A stretch of 41,267 bases of DNA from Desulfobacterales bacterium GWB2_56_26 (GTDB lineage Bacteria > Desulfobacterota > Desulfobulbia > Desulfobulbales > Desulfocapsaceae). Positions 32,205-40,720 of the stretch are shown in pieces (position 1 is the first letter of the stretch; every line of letters starts with the position of its first letter). The stretch covers positions 191 through 41,457 of the forward strand of contig MGTI01000202.1 of NCBI GenBank assembly GCA_001799365.1, in the 5' to 3' direction. Below the pieces are notes generated by a model, which saw only the letters and a program-made list of their open reading frames with translations, did not search any database and was not told the origin of the DNA. A program made the translations under genes and the position numbers.

Positions 32205-32579
32205 ATGGATAGCGCCGAATTTACCGATATCAGAAAAAAACTGGAGAAAACCCAGAAGGAGATCGCCAGCCTTCTCGGCATTTCCCTCAAAGCGGTCTGC
32301 AGCTATGAGCAGGGCTGGCGAACGATCCCCGCCCACGTGGAGCGGCAACTCATCTTCCTCCTCGCCCGGAGGGGTCATCGCGACAAGGCCAATCCCAACT
32401 GCTGGGATCTGCGCAAGTGCCCGGAAGAAAAGAAGACAAAGTGCCCGGCCTGGGAGTATGATGCCGGGGAATTCTGCTGGTTCATCAACGGCACTATCTG
32501 CGAGAATGCCACCTGCAAGAACTGGGAAAAGAAGATCCTGGTCTGCAAGAATTGCGTGGTGATGAAGAGCATCAAGTAG
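32205..32579 (+). CDS. HTH regulator with two-CW cysteine domain
   Basis: ATG 32205 follows CGGGGAA. The 124-residue product begins with a helix-turn-helix of the XRE type (IRKKLEKTQKEIASLLGISLKAVCSYEQGWRTIP). The C-terminal half is cysteine-rich: NCWDLRKCPEEKKTKCPAWEY, FCWFINGTIC, TCKNWEKKILVCKNC. This is the two-CW pattern, probably binding a metal or an iron-sulfur cluster. It suggests a redox- or metal-sensing repressor. It is divergent from the tlpA/nosL operon with about 235 bp between, so that operon is a plausible target by inference. Confidence 0.8.
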   Translation: MDSAEFTDIRKKLEKTQKEIASLLGISLKAVCSYEQGWRTIPAHVERQLIFLLARRGHRDKANPNCWDLRKCPEEKKTKCPAWEYDAGEFCWFINGTICENATCKNWEKKILVCKNCVVMKSIK

Positions 32580-32595
32580 CTCATTCCAACTTGCA

Positions 32596-32733
32596 TTCAA
32601 GATGATAATTGTTTTCCGTAGGGTGCGCCGTGCGCACCGTCTTTATTGTCCCATGGGACGGAATTGAATTCTGTCCCCGGCTGACCAAAATTGGTGCGCA
32701 CGGCGCACCCTACCTGAAGGACGTCATCTTGAA
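32596..32733. repeat. MITE-like palindromic element inside an outer inverted repeat
   Basis: Perfect 21-bp inverted ends (32618-32638 and 32693-32713, beginning GTAGGGTGCGCC) enclose 54 bp with internal palindromes (GTCCCATGGGAC; GGGAC...GTCCC). The element is itself inside a 10-bp inverted repeat, TTCAAGATGA (32596-32605) / TCATCTTGAA (32724-32733), at the meeting point of two convergent genes. No transposase or clear target duplication is present. Confidence 0.75.
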
Positions 32734-33713
32734 AGCTCTTTGGAATAGGGCTTGGCCGCCGCCAGTTCCGCCGGCGTATTAACATTCAAAAAAGCGTGAC
32801 GCAAGGGTTCGGGAACGAGCGGGCTATCGATCCGCGGATGGCCGGCCACCTCGCCGATCCGCAGCTGCCCGGCGCAGAACTGTTCTTCAAAGAGTTGGGC
32901 GGCACGGCAGTCATACCAGGCAAAGAGCGGTTCGCAGTGGTCACTGCCCGCCAGTCGCGGCACCCTTCCCCAGCATCCCGCCCGGCGTCCCGCCAGGAGC
33001 CATTGCACCGCCGCAGCCGTAATATCCGGCATATCGCAAGCCACAATCAGCCACGACACCTGCGGTTGAAAGCGGCAGGCCGAAAGGATGCCGGCGAGCG
33101 GACCCACAACCCCGGGAATATCGGCAAGGCGAATGGTATCCGCCACCGGCTCGGGGATCTGACCTTTTCCCGAGACCACTATGCCGGCAACGGAAGGTTG
33201 CAGGAGTTCGATGGTCCTCTCCAGCCATGTCCGCCCATCTTCGCCCGCGATCAGGTGTTTCGGCCGACCCATTCGGGAACTCTTGCCGCCGATCAAGATG
33301 CAAGCCCATACCGGCGTCCGGTTCACAAGTTCATCGAGCCTTGCCACCAGCCGGGGCATGAAGATCTCCACTGTCTCGACCTCTGGCCCGGGCAAGAATA
33401 AATCCCCGGCTGCCTCAGCCCCCGACTCGCCGAGGTAGATCCGTTGGAGCGGCAGATGGCTTGGCCCATCCACGACGACCAGATCGTGATGTCGGGCAGA
33501 AAGGCTGAGGGTGTACGGATTGTGAAAAATTTCGCCCGGCAGCACCGCGAGATCCAGCCCTCTTTTCGTAAACTCGGTCTCCAGGCTCCGCAGGAATTGG
33601 GCTCGAAACCCTGTCGCGCCCCCGACCAAAGAAAAGACGGGGAGACCGGCCCAGTCGATAATAAGGTCTCCCGAGTTCGCATGCCGACCTTTGCTCTTCA
33701 CTTTATCTGCCAT
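32724..33713 (-). CDS. mobA: MobB-like / MobA molybdenum cofactor guanylyltransferase fusion
   Basis: The 329-residue product has two parts. Residues 1-130 resemble MobB, but the P-loop region reads VFSLVGGATGFRAQ, lacking the GKT of a nucleotide-binding loop. Residues about 138-320 are MobA: ILIGGKSSRMGRPKHLI, ADIPGVVGPLAGILSA, LIVACDMPDI and the C-terminal LNVNTPAEL. MobA transfers GMP to molybdopterin to make the bis-MGD cofactor. The stop lies within the outer inverted repeat. It is 12 bp after mqnD, in the same operon. Confidence 0.85.
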   Translation of the reverse strand: MADKVKSKGRHANSGDLIIDWAGLPVFSLVGGATGFRAQFLRSLETEFTKRGLDLAVLPGEIFHNPYTLSLSARHHDLVVVDGPSHLPLQRIYLGESGAEAAGDLFLPGPEVETVEIFMPRLVARLDELVNRTPVWACILIGGKSSRMGRPKHLIAGEDGRTWLERTIELLQPSVAGIVVSGKGQIPEPVADTIRLADIPGVVGPLAGILSACRFQPQVSWLIVACDMPDITAAAVQWLLAGRRAGCWGRVPRLAGSDHCEPLFAWYDCRAAQLFEEQFCAGQLRIGEVAGHPRIDSPLVPEPLRHAFLNVNTPAELAAAKPYSKELSR

Positions 33714-33725
33714 CTACACCTGCTC

Positions 33726-34565
33726 TCAGTCGATGGAGATGGGCCGGCTGCAGGCCGGCAGGATTCCGGCGCTTCGCCCTTTTTCGAGGAATGCAGCAAT
33801 CGCGGCCCAGCCCTCCGTCCCCAGGTCTTTTGAGAAATCGTTGACGTAGAGACCGATATGGTTCTTCACCACCGCTTCCTCCATCTCCTGGCTTTTGCTG
33901 CGGATATACGGCAGACACCGGTCCGGATGGCGAAAAGCGTAGTCGACACTGTCCCGGATAGCCCGGTCGATCGCCCGGATCTTTGTTTCGCCGAGGCTCC
34001 GGCGGGCGACAATACAGCCGAGCGGGATCGGCAGGCCAAAACTCTTCTCCCACCACTCGCCAAGATCCTGCAGGCAGACCAGGCCTCGCTCCCGGTACGT
34101 GAAGCGGGATTCGTGGATGATGACTCCTGCGTCCACCTCACCTTTGCAGATGGCATCCATGATCAGGTCGAAGCGCATCTCCACCAGCTCGCAACGCTCG
34201 GGGAGAAACATCTGCAGGAGAAGCGCCGCGGTGGTCAGTCTGCCGGGAATGGCAATCCGCTTGCCGGTAAGCTGGACGGTCTCGCTGTCTGTCCTGGCTA
34301 CCAGCAAGGGGCCGCACCCCCTTCCCAGGGCACTGCCGGCAGAGAGGACACAGTACTCATCGAGAACATGCCCCAGGGCATGGCAGGAGAGTTTGGTAAC
34401 ATCGAGGTTTGCGGCCAGCGCCCACAGATTGAGTTTTTCCACGTCTTCCAGAAGAGGCTCCCGGAAGACCAGGTCGCCCATGGCGATCCTGCCGTGAACG
34501 AGGGCGTAGAAGATGAAGGTGTCGTTGGGACAGGGCGAAAAGCCTAAGGAGAGATCATTGCTCAT
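33726..34565 (-). CDS. mqnD: 1,4-dihydroxy-6-naphthoate synthase
   Basis: The 279-residue product matches MqnD: LSLGFSPCPNDTFIFYALVHG, the mid-region GKRIAIPGRLTTAALLL, DAGVIIHESRFTYRERGL with the catalytic His, and LPIPLGCIVARR. It cleaves cyclic dehypoxanthine futalosine to the naphthoate precursor of menaquinone. Its start overlaps the mqnB stop as ATGA, so the two are translationally coupled. Confidence 0.95.
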   Translation of the reverse strand: MSNDLSLGFSPCPNDTFIFYALVHGRIAMGDLVFREPLLEDVEKLNLWALAANLDVTKLSCHALGHVLDEYCVLSAGSALGRGCGPLLVARTDSETVQLTGKRIAIPGRLTTAALLLQMFLPERCELVEMRFDLIMDAICKGEVDAGVIIHESRFTYRERGLVCLQDLGEWWEKSFGLPIPLGCIVARRSLGETKIRAIDRAIRDSVDYAFRHPDRCLPYIRSKSQEMEEAVVKNHIGLYVNDFSKDLGTEGWAAIAAFLEKGRSAGILPACSRPISID

Positions 34566-35224
34566 TGGAACAGTCCTTTCGTGATCAAAGCTGCGGCCCG
34601 GCCGGCCTGACGGCAGGCATCAACCAGGCGCCAGCTGGCCGGCTGCCGGTCTTCGACATAGTTGGAGACAGCGCGCAGTTCAAGGCACGGCAGGGAGAAT
34701 TCCCGACAGACCCGGGCCACCGCCGCACCCTCCATATTTTCACAGATCCCCTGCCACCGAGCCCGCAGCATCTCGCCGCGGCACAGGGTACCGGAAACAC
34801 CATTGACCGTGATGAAAACGCCGGTATGGCAGACAAGGCCGTGCGATTCAAGCAGCCGTTGTCCCGCTTCGAGCAGTTCGCCACCCAGAGAACACATGAT
34901 TTCTCCGGTCAGCGACCGATCAAGGGGAACTATCTCATCCGGCAGTGAGATGCCGAAATCGCCCAACACTTCCTGTTCGGCCAGACAGAGGTCGAGCAAA
35001 GCCGGCTGTTTGCTGCCGGCCGGCTGCAGGTAGGCGCCGCCAATCCCAAAATTGACGACCGCCTCAACCGGTTGCTCCAGCAGGCAGAGAAACCTGGTCA
35101 GGCACACCGCGGTCTCCACCGATCCGACGCCGGTCACCAGGGTCAGGCAGGAGGAAGCATCGCCCGCGAACTCTGCCAGGAACGGCTGCATCTCTATTTC
35201 GGTTGCGGCAACGGCCAGGATCAT
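34562..35224 (-). CDS. mqnB: futalosine hydrolase
   Basis: The 220-residue nucleoside phosphorylase-like protein reads ILAVAATEIEMQPFL, LVTGVGSVETAVCLTRFL, VVNFGIGGAYL, ENMEGAAVARVCREFSLPCLELRAVSNYVEDR. The ENMEGAA segment and the final Asp match the MTA/futalosine hydrolase family. Coupling to mqnD makes futalosine the substrate. It removes hypoxanthine from futalosine to give dehypoxanthine futalosine. It is the first gene of the mqnB-mqnD-mobA run. Confidence 0.93.
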   Translation of the reverse strand: MILAVAATEIEMQPFLAEFAGDASSCLTLVTGVGSVETAVCLTRFLCLLEQPVEAVVNFGIGGAYLQPAGSKQPALLDLCLAEQEVLGDFGISLPDEIVPLDRSLTGEIMCSLGGELLEAGQRLLESHGLVCHTGVFITVNGVSGTLCRGEMLRARWQGICENMEGAAVARVCREFSLPCLELRAVSNYVEDRQPASWRLVDACRQAGRAAALITKGLFQ

Positions 35225-35265
35225 GGTATCTACATCAACTTTACAGATTATCGTCGTTTTTTAGT

Positions 35266-35283
35266 ACCCCCCTTGTGGGGGGT
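35266..35283. promoter_or_regulatory. C6/G6 hairpin in the mqnB-queA gap
   Basis: ACCCCCC-TTGT-GGGGGGT forms a perfect 7-bp stem in the 184-bp gap between divergent mqnB and queA. No T-run follows it on either strand in the right orientation. It may lie in the mqnB leader or be an operator-like palindrome. Confidence 0.35.
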
Positions 35284-35408
35284 GAGGTTATCTTTCCCTT
35301 GCCAACTGCGCCATTCTCCCGCAGCCGGCAAAATACCTTAACGTATTCGGTTTTTTTCTGCATCGCTTACCGCGAGCAGCAGTTCACTTTTCATCGACAA
35401 GAAGTACC

Positions 35409-36503
35409 ATGCCCCACGACCATCTCCTCAGCGCCTATTCCTACCATCTTCCGGCCGAACTCATCGCCCAGCATCCGGCGGACAAGCGGGACGATTCCCG
35501 ACTGATGGTGGTGAACATGGCCGATAACCAATCCAGCCAACCGCACCATCACCGCTTCAGCGACATCGCGGCCTTCATCGGCAAAAAAGATATGCTGGTA
35601 GTGAATAACACCAGGGTTTTCCCGGCAAGACTCCTCGGCAAAAAGGAGAGCGGCGGCAAGGCGGAAGTCTTTTTACTGGAATTCCCCATCATCGACCATG
35701 CCGCGGGGAACACCGCCGTCGCCAGCGCCCTGATCAAGGCCTCGAAGCGGCCGAAACCTGGCACGAAAATCCATATCACCGAAACGTTTTATGGGACGGT
35801 CATGGCAGACCAGGGCGACGGCAAGGTAAAACTGCAACTGCATTTCGACCGGGCGGTGGGCCTTGCGGAGACGCTCAGGTGCTCAGGCCAGGTTCCCCTG
35901 CCGCCGTATATCGAAAGACGGGAAGGTTGCACCGCGGAGGATGTGCAGCGCTATCAGACGGTCTATGCCAGCACGCCCGGAGCCGTGGCCGCCCCGACGG
36001 CGGGCCTGCACTTTACCGATGAGTTACTCAGGACCATAACCGAACGGGGAACCCTATTCGGCCAAGTCACCCTGCACGTTGGCTACGGGACGTTTGCCCC
36101 GGTGAGAGAGGAAGATATCACCCGCCACCGGATCCATCATGAATACCTCAGTATTTCGCAGGATACGGTGGATGCAATTGTCAGAACAAAAGAAAGAGGC
36201 GGAAAAATCTGGGCGGTCGGAACTACTACGGTGCGGGCCCTGGAATTTGCGGCAAAAGAAACGGGGAACCTGCGGGCCATGGACGGCTGGTGCGATCTCT
36301 ATATCTATCCCGGCTTCGCCTTTCAGGTCGTCGATAATCTTATTACCAATTTCCACCTGCCGGATTCATCGCTGATGTTCCTGGTCTCGGCCCTGTGCGG
36401 CCGGGAAACCCTCCTTGACTGCTATAATACGGCAATCAGGGAGGGTTATCGTTTCTTTTCCTACGGGGATGCAATGACCGTGATAACCGGCCGGTCCGAA
36501 TGA
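35409..36503 (+). CDS. queA: tRNA S-adenosylmethionine ribosyltransferase-isomerase
   Basis: The 364-residue product matches QueA along its length: YSYHLPAELIAQHPADKRDDSRLMV, NNTRVFPARLLGKKESGGKAEVFLLE, GQVPLPPYIER, YQTVYASTPGAVAAPTAGLHFTDELL, LHVGYGTFAPVREEDI, NFHLPDSSLMFLVSAL. It converts preQ1 in the tRNA wobble position to epoxyqueuosine, using SAM as ribosyl donor. The downstream neighbour is convergent. Confidence 0.97.
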   Translation: MPHDHLLSAYSYHLPAELIAQHPADKRDDSRLMVVNMADNQSSQPHHHRFSDIAAFIGKKDMLVVNNTRVFPARLLGKKESGGKAEVFLLEFPIIDHAAGNTAVASALIKASKRPKPGTKIHITETFYGTVMADQGDGKVKLQLHFDRAVGLAETLRCSGQVPLPPYIERREGCTAEDVQRYQTVYASTPGAVAAPTAGLHFTDELLRTITERGTLFGQVTLHVGYGTFAPVREEDITRHRIHHEYLSISQDTVDAIVRTKERGGKIWAVGTTTVRALEFAAKETGNLRAMDGWCDLYIYPGFAFQVVDNLITNFHLPDSSLMFLVSALCGRETLLDCYNTAIREGYRFFSYGDAMTVITGRSE

Positions 36504-36528
36504 GTGGCGGAAGAAGAGCGGCGATGGA

Positions 36529-36804
36529 TCAAGCTGTTGCTGTCGCTGACGCGGCTGCCGGACAACCGGCACAACTCCCGCCCGATTGACAGGGAGAGGC
36601 CGCCGGTTTCGCGGCTGCACCGGAGGTGCTCGAATAGCCGTCCGCATACCAGCCGCCGCCTTTCAACTGAAAGGAAGACATCGACATCAGCTTTTTAACC
36701 GGAGCCTGGCATTCAGGGCAATTGGTCAATGGCTTATCGGCCATTTTCTGCTGAACTTCAAAAACCCTGTCACACTCTTTGCACTCATACTCATACACTG
36801 GCAT
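36529..36804 (-). CDS. FmdB-family zinc-ribbon protein
   Basis: The 91-residue product begins MPVYEYECKECDRVFEVQQK, then LTNCPECQAPVKKLMS and FQLKGGGWYADGYSS. This is the standard FmdB zinc ribbon (CxxC...CxxC) with the GxGWY tail. AGAGGTGA lies before the ATG. The C-terminus is low-complexity Ala/Ser with a further CAGC pair. The function of the family is not established. Confidence 0.9.
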   Translation of the reverse strand: MPVYEYECKECDRVFEVQQKMADKPLTNCPECQAPVKKLMSMSSFQLKGGGWYADGYSSTSGAAAKPAASPCQSGGSCAGCPAAASATATA

Positions 36805-37144
36805 TGCTCGTCACCTCTTGCACCACATTATAAATTGTTAAAACTGTTGCTGTTTGAGTTGAAATGATTTTTCTCCGTCCCTGCCAAAAACCGATCTTAC
36901 GGAGGGACAGCTATCTCGTTCAATAATAAGACAAATTTGTAAATACTGATTACCCCGGACTTTCACCCAAGAAGCAACAGCAGAATAATTCTCGCGCTTC
37001 CATCTGTCAATATCGGCAATCGACCGGGATAAAAATTATCATGACATGAACCTGAAGTTGCCGGCTTGTTGAAGGAAGAGTTTTCTGGTAGAGTAGCGCG
37101 ACATTTACACTTATCTTTTACACTCTCTGCTCTCTTAATCACCC
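36805..37144. other. gap between FmdB-like gene and murI
   Basis: It contains a perfect -10 TATAAT on the minus strand (36827-36832) that could serve the FmdB-like gene, with no clear -35. The rest is AT-rich with no RNA gene or riboswitch that I recognise. No strong promoter for murI was identified. Confidence 0.4.
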
Positions 37145-37930
37145 ATGATCGGTATTTTTGATTCAGGCGTTGGCGGCATGACCGTGGCCAGGGCTGTTGA
37201 ACTGCTGCTGCCGCGCTTTCCCCTGCTCTATCTTGGCGATATCGCCAGATCTCCTTACGGCACCAAAAGCGACCGCACGATTGTCGAGTACTCGATTGAG
37301 AATACGAAATTCCTCATCGAAAGAGGAGCGCAGGTCATCGTCATCGCCTGCAATTCGGCTTCGAGCGTCGCCACCGACCGCCTTCGCCAGGAGTTCAGCA
37401 TTCCCATCATCGAGGTCATTACCCCTGCGGTCGAGCAGGCCCTGCGGCAGACCCGGAGCTGCAGGATAGGCGTGATCGGCACCAAGGCGACCATCCGCAG
37501 CAACATTTATGAGCGGAAGATCCTGGCGGAAAGACCCGAATGCCGGGTCGTTTCGACCCCGTGTCCGCTGCTCGTGCCGCTGGTCGAAGAGGGCTGGACG
37601 AACAAGAGGGAAACCAAGATGATTCTCCGGCGGTATCTCCATAGCCTGAAGGAATCCCAGGTCGATACCCTGGTACTGGGCTGCACCCACTATCCGCTGT
37701 TGAAACACCTGATCCAGCCCCGCATCGGCAAAAGGGTCACCCTGATCGATTCGTCGCTGGCCGCCGCCGAATATCTCCGGCAATACCTGCAGGATAATCC
37801 TGATTTTACGCCGTCCACGCAGCATGAGCCGGGTAAAAACAGATACTTTGTCACCGACCTTACCGAATCCACCCGATCTATGGCCGAGAAGATATTCGCC
37901 CGGCCAATCGATCTTCAACCTGTCGAGTAA
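37145..37930 (+). CDS. murI: glutamate racemase
   Basis: The 261-residue product has all MurI landmarks: IGIFDSGVGGMTVARAV (catalytic Asp-Ser region), LLYLGDIARSPYGTKS, the first catalytic Cys in VIVIACNSASS, VIGTKATIRSNIY, and the second catalytic Cys with His in LVLGCTHYPLL. It supplies D-glutamate for peptidoglycan. It lies 3 bp before lolA and is the first gene of a plus-strand envelope-related run. Confidence 0.97.
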   Translation: MIGIFDSGVGGMTVARAVELLLPRFPLLYLGDIARSPYGTKSDRTIVEYSIENTKFLIERGAQVIVIACNSASSVATDRLRQEFSIPIIEVITPAVEQALRQTRSCRIGVIGTKATIRSNIYERKILAERPECRVVSTPCPLLVPLVEEGWTNKRETKMILRRYLHSLKESQVDTLVLGCTHYPLLKHLIQPRIGKRVTLIDSSLAAAEYLRQYLQDNPDFTPSTQHEPGKNRYFVTDLTESTRSMAEKIFARPIDLQPVE

Positions 37931-37933
37931 CCG

Positions 37934-38632
37934 ATGCATATCTCACGCAACCTTCTTCTTATATTGCTGGTATTGTCGTTTTTTGCCGCAACCGCCCACG
38001 CCGCCGAAACCGCGGTGGAATATCCGGAGGACATCGCCGCCCGGCTGCAACGCCGCTACGATGCCATGCAGAGCCTCACCTTCAACTTCTACCAGGATAT
38101 CCGCGGCGAAATGAGCGGCCGTCCCCGGCAGGGCTCGGGCCAGGCGGTCTTTTACAAGCATGACGGCCTCGCCCGGATGCGCTGGGACTACACCAGCCCG
38201 GACCGCCAAGTGCTGATCAGCGACGGCGTGCTGTTTTCCATGTATGTGGCCAACCAGCAGCAGCTGATCATCACCCCGGCGGAAAATCTCGATGCCGACC
38301 TGACCTACTCCTTTTTCACCGGCAAAGGTCTTTTGCAGAGGGATTTCCATATCCGGCCAGCCAATGAGGACGAGCAGCCGGAAAACGAAACGGAATTCAA
38401 GGTGATCAAACTGATCCCCAAGACCCCGCAGTCCCAGGTCCAGGATATCCATGTCTGGGTCACGCCCGAGTCGCTGATTCGCCGGATCAAGCTCCAGGAT
38501 CATTTCGGCACTATCACCGTCCTCAACCTGAGCGACATCGAAACGGAAACCCTGGCCAACAAGAGTTCGACGGAGATCGACAAAATATTTACCTTCACGC
38601 CGCCGGAAGGGACGGAGATCATCAGGCAATAG
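37934..38632 (+). CDS. lolA: outer-membrane lipoprotein carrier LolA
   Basis: The 232-residue product has a signal peptide (LLLILLVLSFFAATAHA). The LolA core follows: IAARLQRRYDAMQSLTFNFYQDI, SGQAVFYKHDGLARMRWDY, VLISDGVLFSMYVANQQQLII, IRRIKLQDHFGTITVLNLSDI, FTFTPPEGTEII. It ferries lipoproteins across the periplasm, and several are encoded in this window. It overlaps neither neighbour but is 3 bp from murI and 1 bp from the radical SAM gene. Confidence 0.93.
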   Translation: MHISRNLLLILLVLSFFAATAHAAETAVEYPEDIAARLQRRYDAMQSLTFNFYQDIRGEMSGRPRQGSGQAVFYKHDGLARMRWDYTSPDRQVLISDGVLFSMYVANQQQLIITPAENLDADLTYSFFTGKGLLQRDFHIRPANEDEQPENETEFKVIKLIPKTPQSQVQDIHVWVTPESLIRRIKLQDHFGTITVLNLSDIETETLANKSSTEIDKIFTFTPPEGTEIIRQ

Positions 38633-38633
38633 C

Positions 38634-40436
38634 ATGACTGTGCCGGCATCCGGGTTCAGGATCGGTCTTGCGGCGACGCCCTGGTCGATTTTCAACCGGC
38701 CTTCACTGCAGTTGGGTGTCCTGAAGAGCTATGTGGAAGAAAGGCTCGACGCCCGGGTGGATACCTTTCACCTCTCTTTGCCCGTTACGGCTGCCATCGG
38801 TGTCGACCGTTATGCCCGGATCGCCCGTTCCGGCTGGGCAGGCGAGGCTCTTTTTGCCCCGCTGTTGTTCCCCGAAATGAGAGTGCCGGCCGAAAAGCTC
38901 TTTTACACAAGTCTTGCCGGGGAGAAGCGGTCATTGGCCAGTTTTTCCGAACTGGTCGAGCGAGTCGAAGAGAGCTGCACTACCTGGCTCTCATCGCTTC
39001 CGACGGAGGACTACCACTTGTTCGGTTTTTCCGTCTGCTTTTTTCAACTCCTGCCCTCGCTCTATCTGGCAAAACTGCTCAAAAAAACCAGGCCTGAGCT
39101 GCCGATCGTGTTCGGCGGGTCGTCCTGCACCGGAGCGGTTGGCGCCTCGCTTATCGAACATTTTCCGGAAATCGATTACCTCGTCGACGGCGAAGGCGAG
39201 GAAGCGCTCTGCCGGCTCTGCCGCTTTATTGCCGGCGACGCGACCTCGCTGCCGACAAATGTGAGGTCGCAACGCCCCATTGCCCGTGCACAAAACCCTG
39301 CGGCAGGTCTTGAACCGGACGACCTGCCCTGCCCCGACTACTCTCCCTATTTCCAGGAGATGCGTAAGTTTTTCCCGGAACTGCCGTTCATCCCGATGTT
39401 GCCGGTCGAGTTTTCCCGCGGCTGCTGGTGGAATACCTGCACCTTCTGCAATCTGAATCTGCAGTGGCTGGACTACCGGTGCAAAACAGGAGAAAAGATG
39501 GCGGCGGAGATCCTGCATCTCGCCCGGACCCATGAATCCCTGCATTTCACCTTCGCCGACAACGCCCTTCCCCTCCGGGAAGCGGATCTTTTTTTCAGCA
39601 AAATTGCAGCAGCAGGCCTCGATCTGCAGTTTTTCGCCGAGATCAGGGCGATTGCCGAACCGGAAAGGCTGCAGCTCTACCGGCGGGGGGGACTGAAAAC
39701 GATCCAGGTCGGCATCGAAGCCCTGTCGACGTCCCTGCTGCAGAAAATGGCCAAAGGCACGACAGTTATCGGGATCATGGCGACAATGAAAACGTGCAGC
39801 GAAACCGGGATCCGCCTCGAAGGCAACATCATCACCGAATTCCCGACCACGACCGAAACGGAGATTGCCGAGACGCTTGCCCATCTCGACTACCTCTTTC
39901 CTTTCCCCCCGCTGCAGGCCGCCCGTTTTTTTCTGGGCTACGGCTCCCCCATCCATGCCAGGGCAAAAGAATTCTCCATCCGGGCCGTACTGCCCCACGC
40001 CAAAAACCGCAGGCTTTTCCCCCGCAACCTGCTGCGGTCGATGACCCTCTTGACCTGCGGCTACAGGGGCGATCGGCGAACACAGCAGCGGCTCTGGCGG
40101 CCGGTTCACGAAAAGATCAGAGCGTGGCAAGAATACCACCGGCAAAGGAACAAAGATCAGCCGTATCCTCTCTCGTATGAAGACGGCCGCACCTTTTTGA
40201 TCATCCGGCAGGAACGACCGGCCGGCGCGCCGCTTTTGCACCGGTTGCGCGGTCTTTCCCGGGATGTCTACCTCTTTTGCCGGAGACCGCAGAAAAGAGC
40301 GGACATCTCCCGCGAGTTTCCCGCTGTCTCCGCGAGGAACCTGGAAAATTTTTTCGCCGAGATGAGCACCAAACGGCTCATGTTTATCGAAGGCGACCTG
40401 GCCCTGTCGCTTGCAGTCCGGGCTGTTCGGCGGTAA
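38634..40436 (+). CDS. B12-binding-type radical SAM protein (RiPP-maturase-like)
   Basis: The 600-residue product has an N-terminal Rossmann B12-binding-like domain (about 10-200; FGFSVCFFQLLPSLYLAKLLKK, IVFGGSSCTGAVGASLIEHFPEIDYLVDGEGEEAL). A radical SAM domain follows, with FSRGCWWNTCTFCNLN. The cluster cysteines are Cys264, Cys269 and Cys272, a CX4CX2C spacing. GCWW, CTFC and LN match the RiPP maturation radical SAM protein 1 group, which usually has a longer first gap. Later motifs are LKTIQVGIEALST and GNIITEFPTTTETEI. It starts 1 bp after lolA. No precursor peptide was found next to it. Confidence 0.8.
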   Translation: MTVPASGFRIGLAATPWSIFNRPSLQLGVLKSYVEERLDARVDTFHLSLPVTAAIGVDRYARIARSGWAGEALFAPLLFPEMRVPAEKLFYTSLAGEKRSLASFSELVERVEESCTTWLSSLPTEDYHLFGFSVCFFQLLPSLYLAKLLKKTRPELPIVFGGSSCTGAVGASLIEHFPEIDYLVDGEGEEALCRLCRFIAGDATSLPTNVRSQRPIARAQNPAAGLEPDDLPCPDYSPYFQEMRKFFPELPFIPMLPVEFSRGCWWNTCTFCNLNLQWLDYRCKTGEKMAAEILHLARTHESLHFTFADNALPLREADLFFSKIAAAGLDLQFFAEIRAIAEPERLQLYRRGGLKTIQVGIEALSTSLLQKMAKGTTVIGIMATMKTCSETGIRLEGNIITEFPTTTETEIAETLAHLDYLFPFPPLQAARFFLGYGSPIHARAKEFSIRAVLPHAKNRRLFPRNLLRSMTLLTCGYRGDRRTQQRLWRPVHEKIRAWQEYHRQRNKDQPYPLSYEDGRTFLIIRQERPAGAPLLHRLRGLSRDVYLFCRRPQKRADISREFPAVSARNLENFFAEMSTKRLMFIEGDLALSLAVRAVRR

Positions 40437-40720
40437 GTGCGATCCGGAAGGTAAGGACTTGCCGGAGAAACTCCAAGATCTGCTGTGGACTTTCCCTTCG
40501 TCTTCGGGTTGAATAGCATGACAATATCATCGACTTCCGAACTAAACCGCGAGGGACATGACCGCCGCTTTGACCGATCTTGACATTATCCCGTTCAAGA
40601 TACAGGGTATCTCGGGAATCGACACTGAGAGATCAAGAGAATCACGACTGTACACCATTCACGCCCGACATCAGCTCATGCCGGACAATACCCGTAACCC
40701 ACAGTTTCCTGAAAACAGAC
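40437..40720. other. gap before the S1-domain gene
   Basis: No supported gene or precursor peptide is seen. A TTGACA occurs at 40580-40585, but no good -10 follows at the right distance. The short frame at 40558 lacks family signal. Confidence 0.35.

Noticed and set aside
38991-40241. 416-codon minus-strand frame
   Set aside because: It is antisense to the radical SAM gene, whose cysteine motif and B12-like domain are unmistakable.
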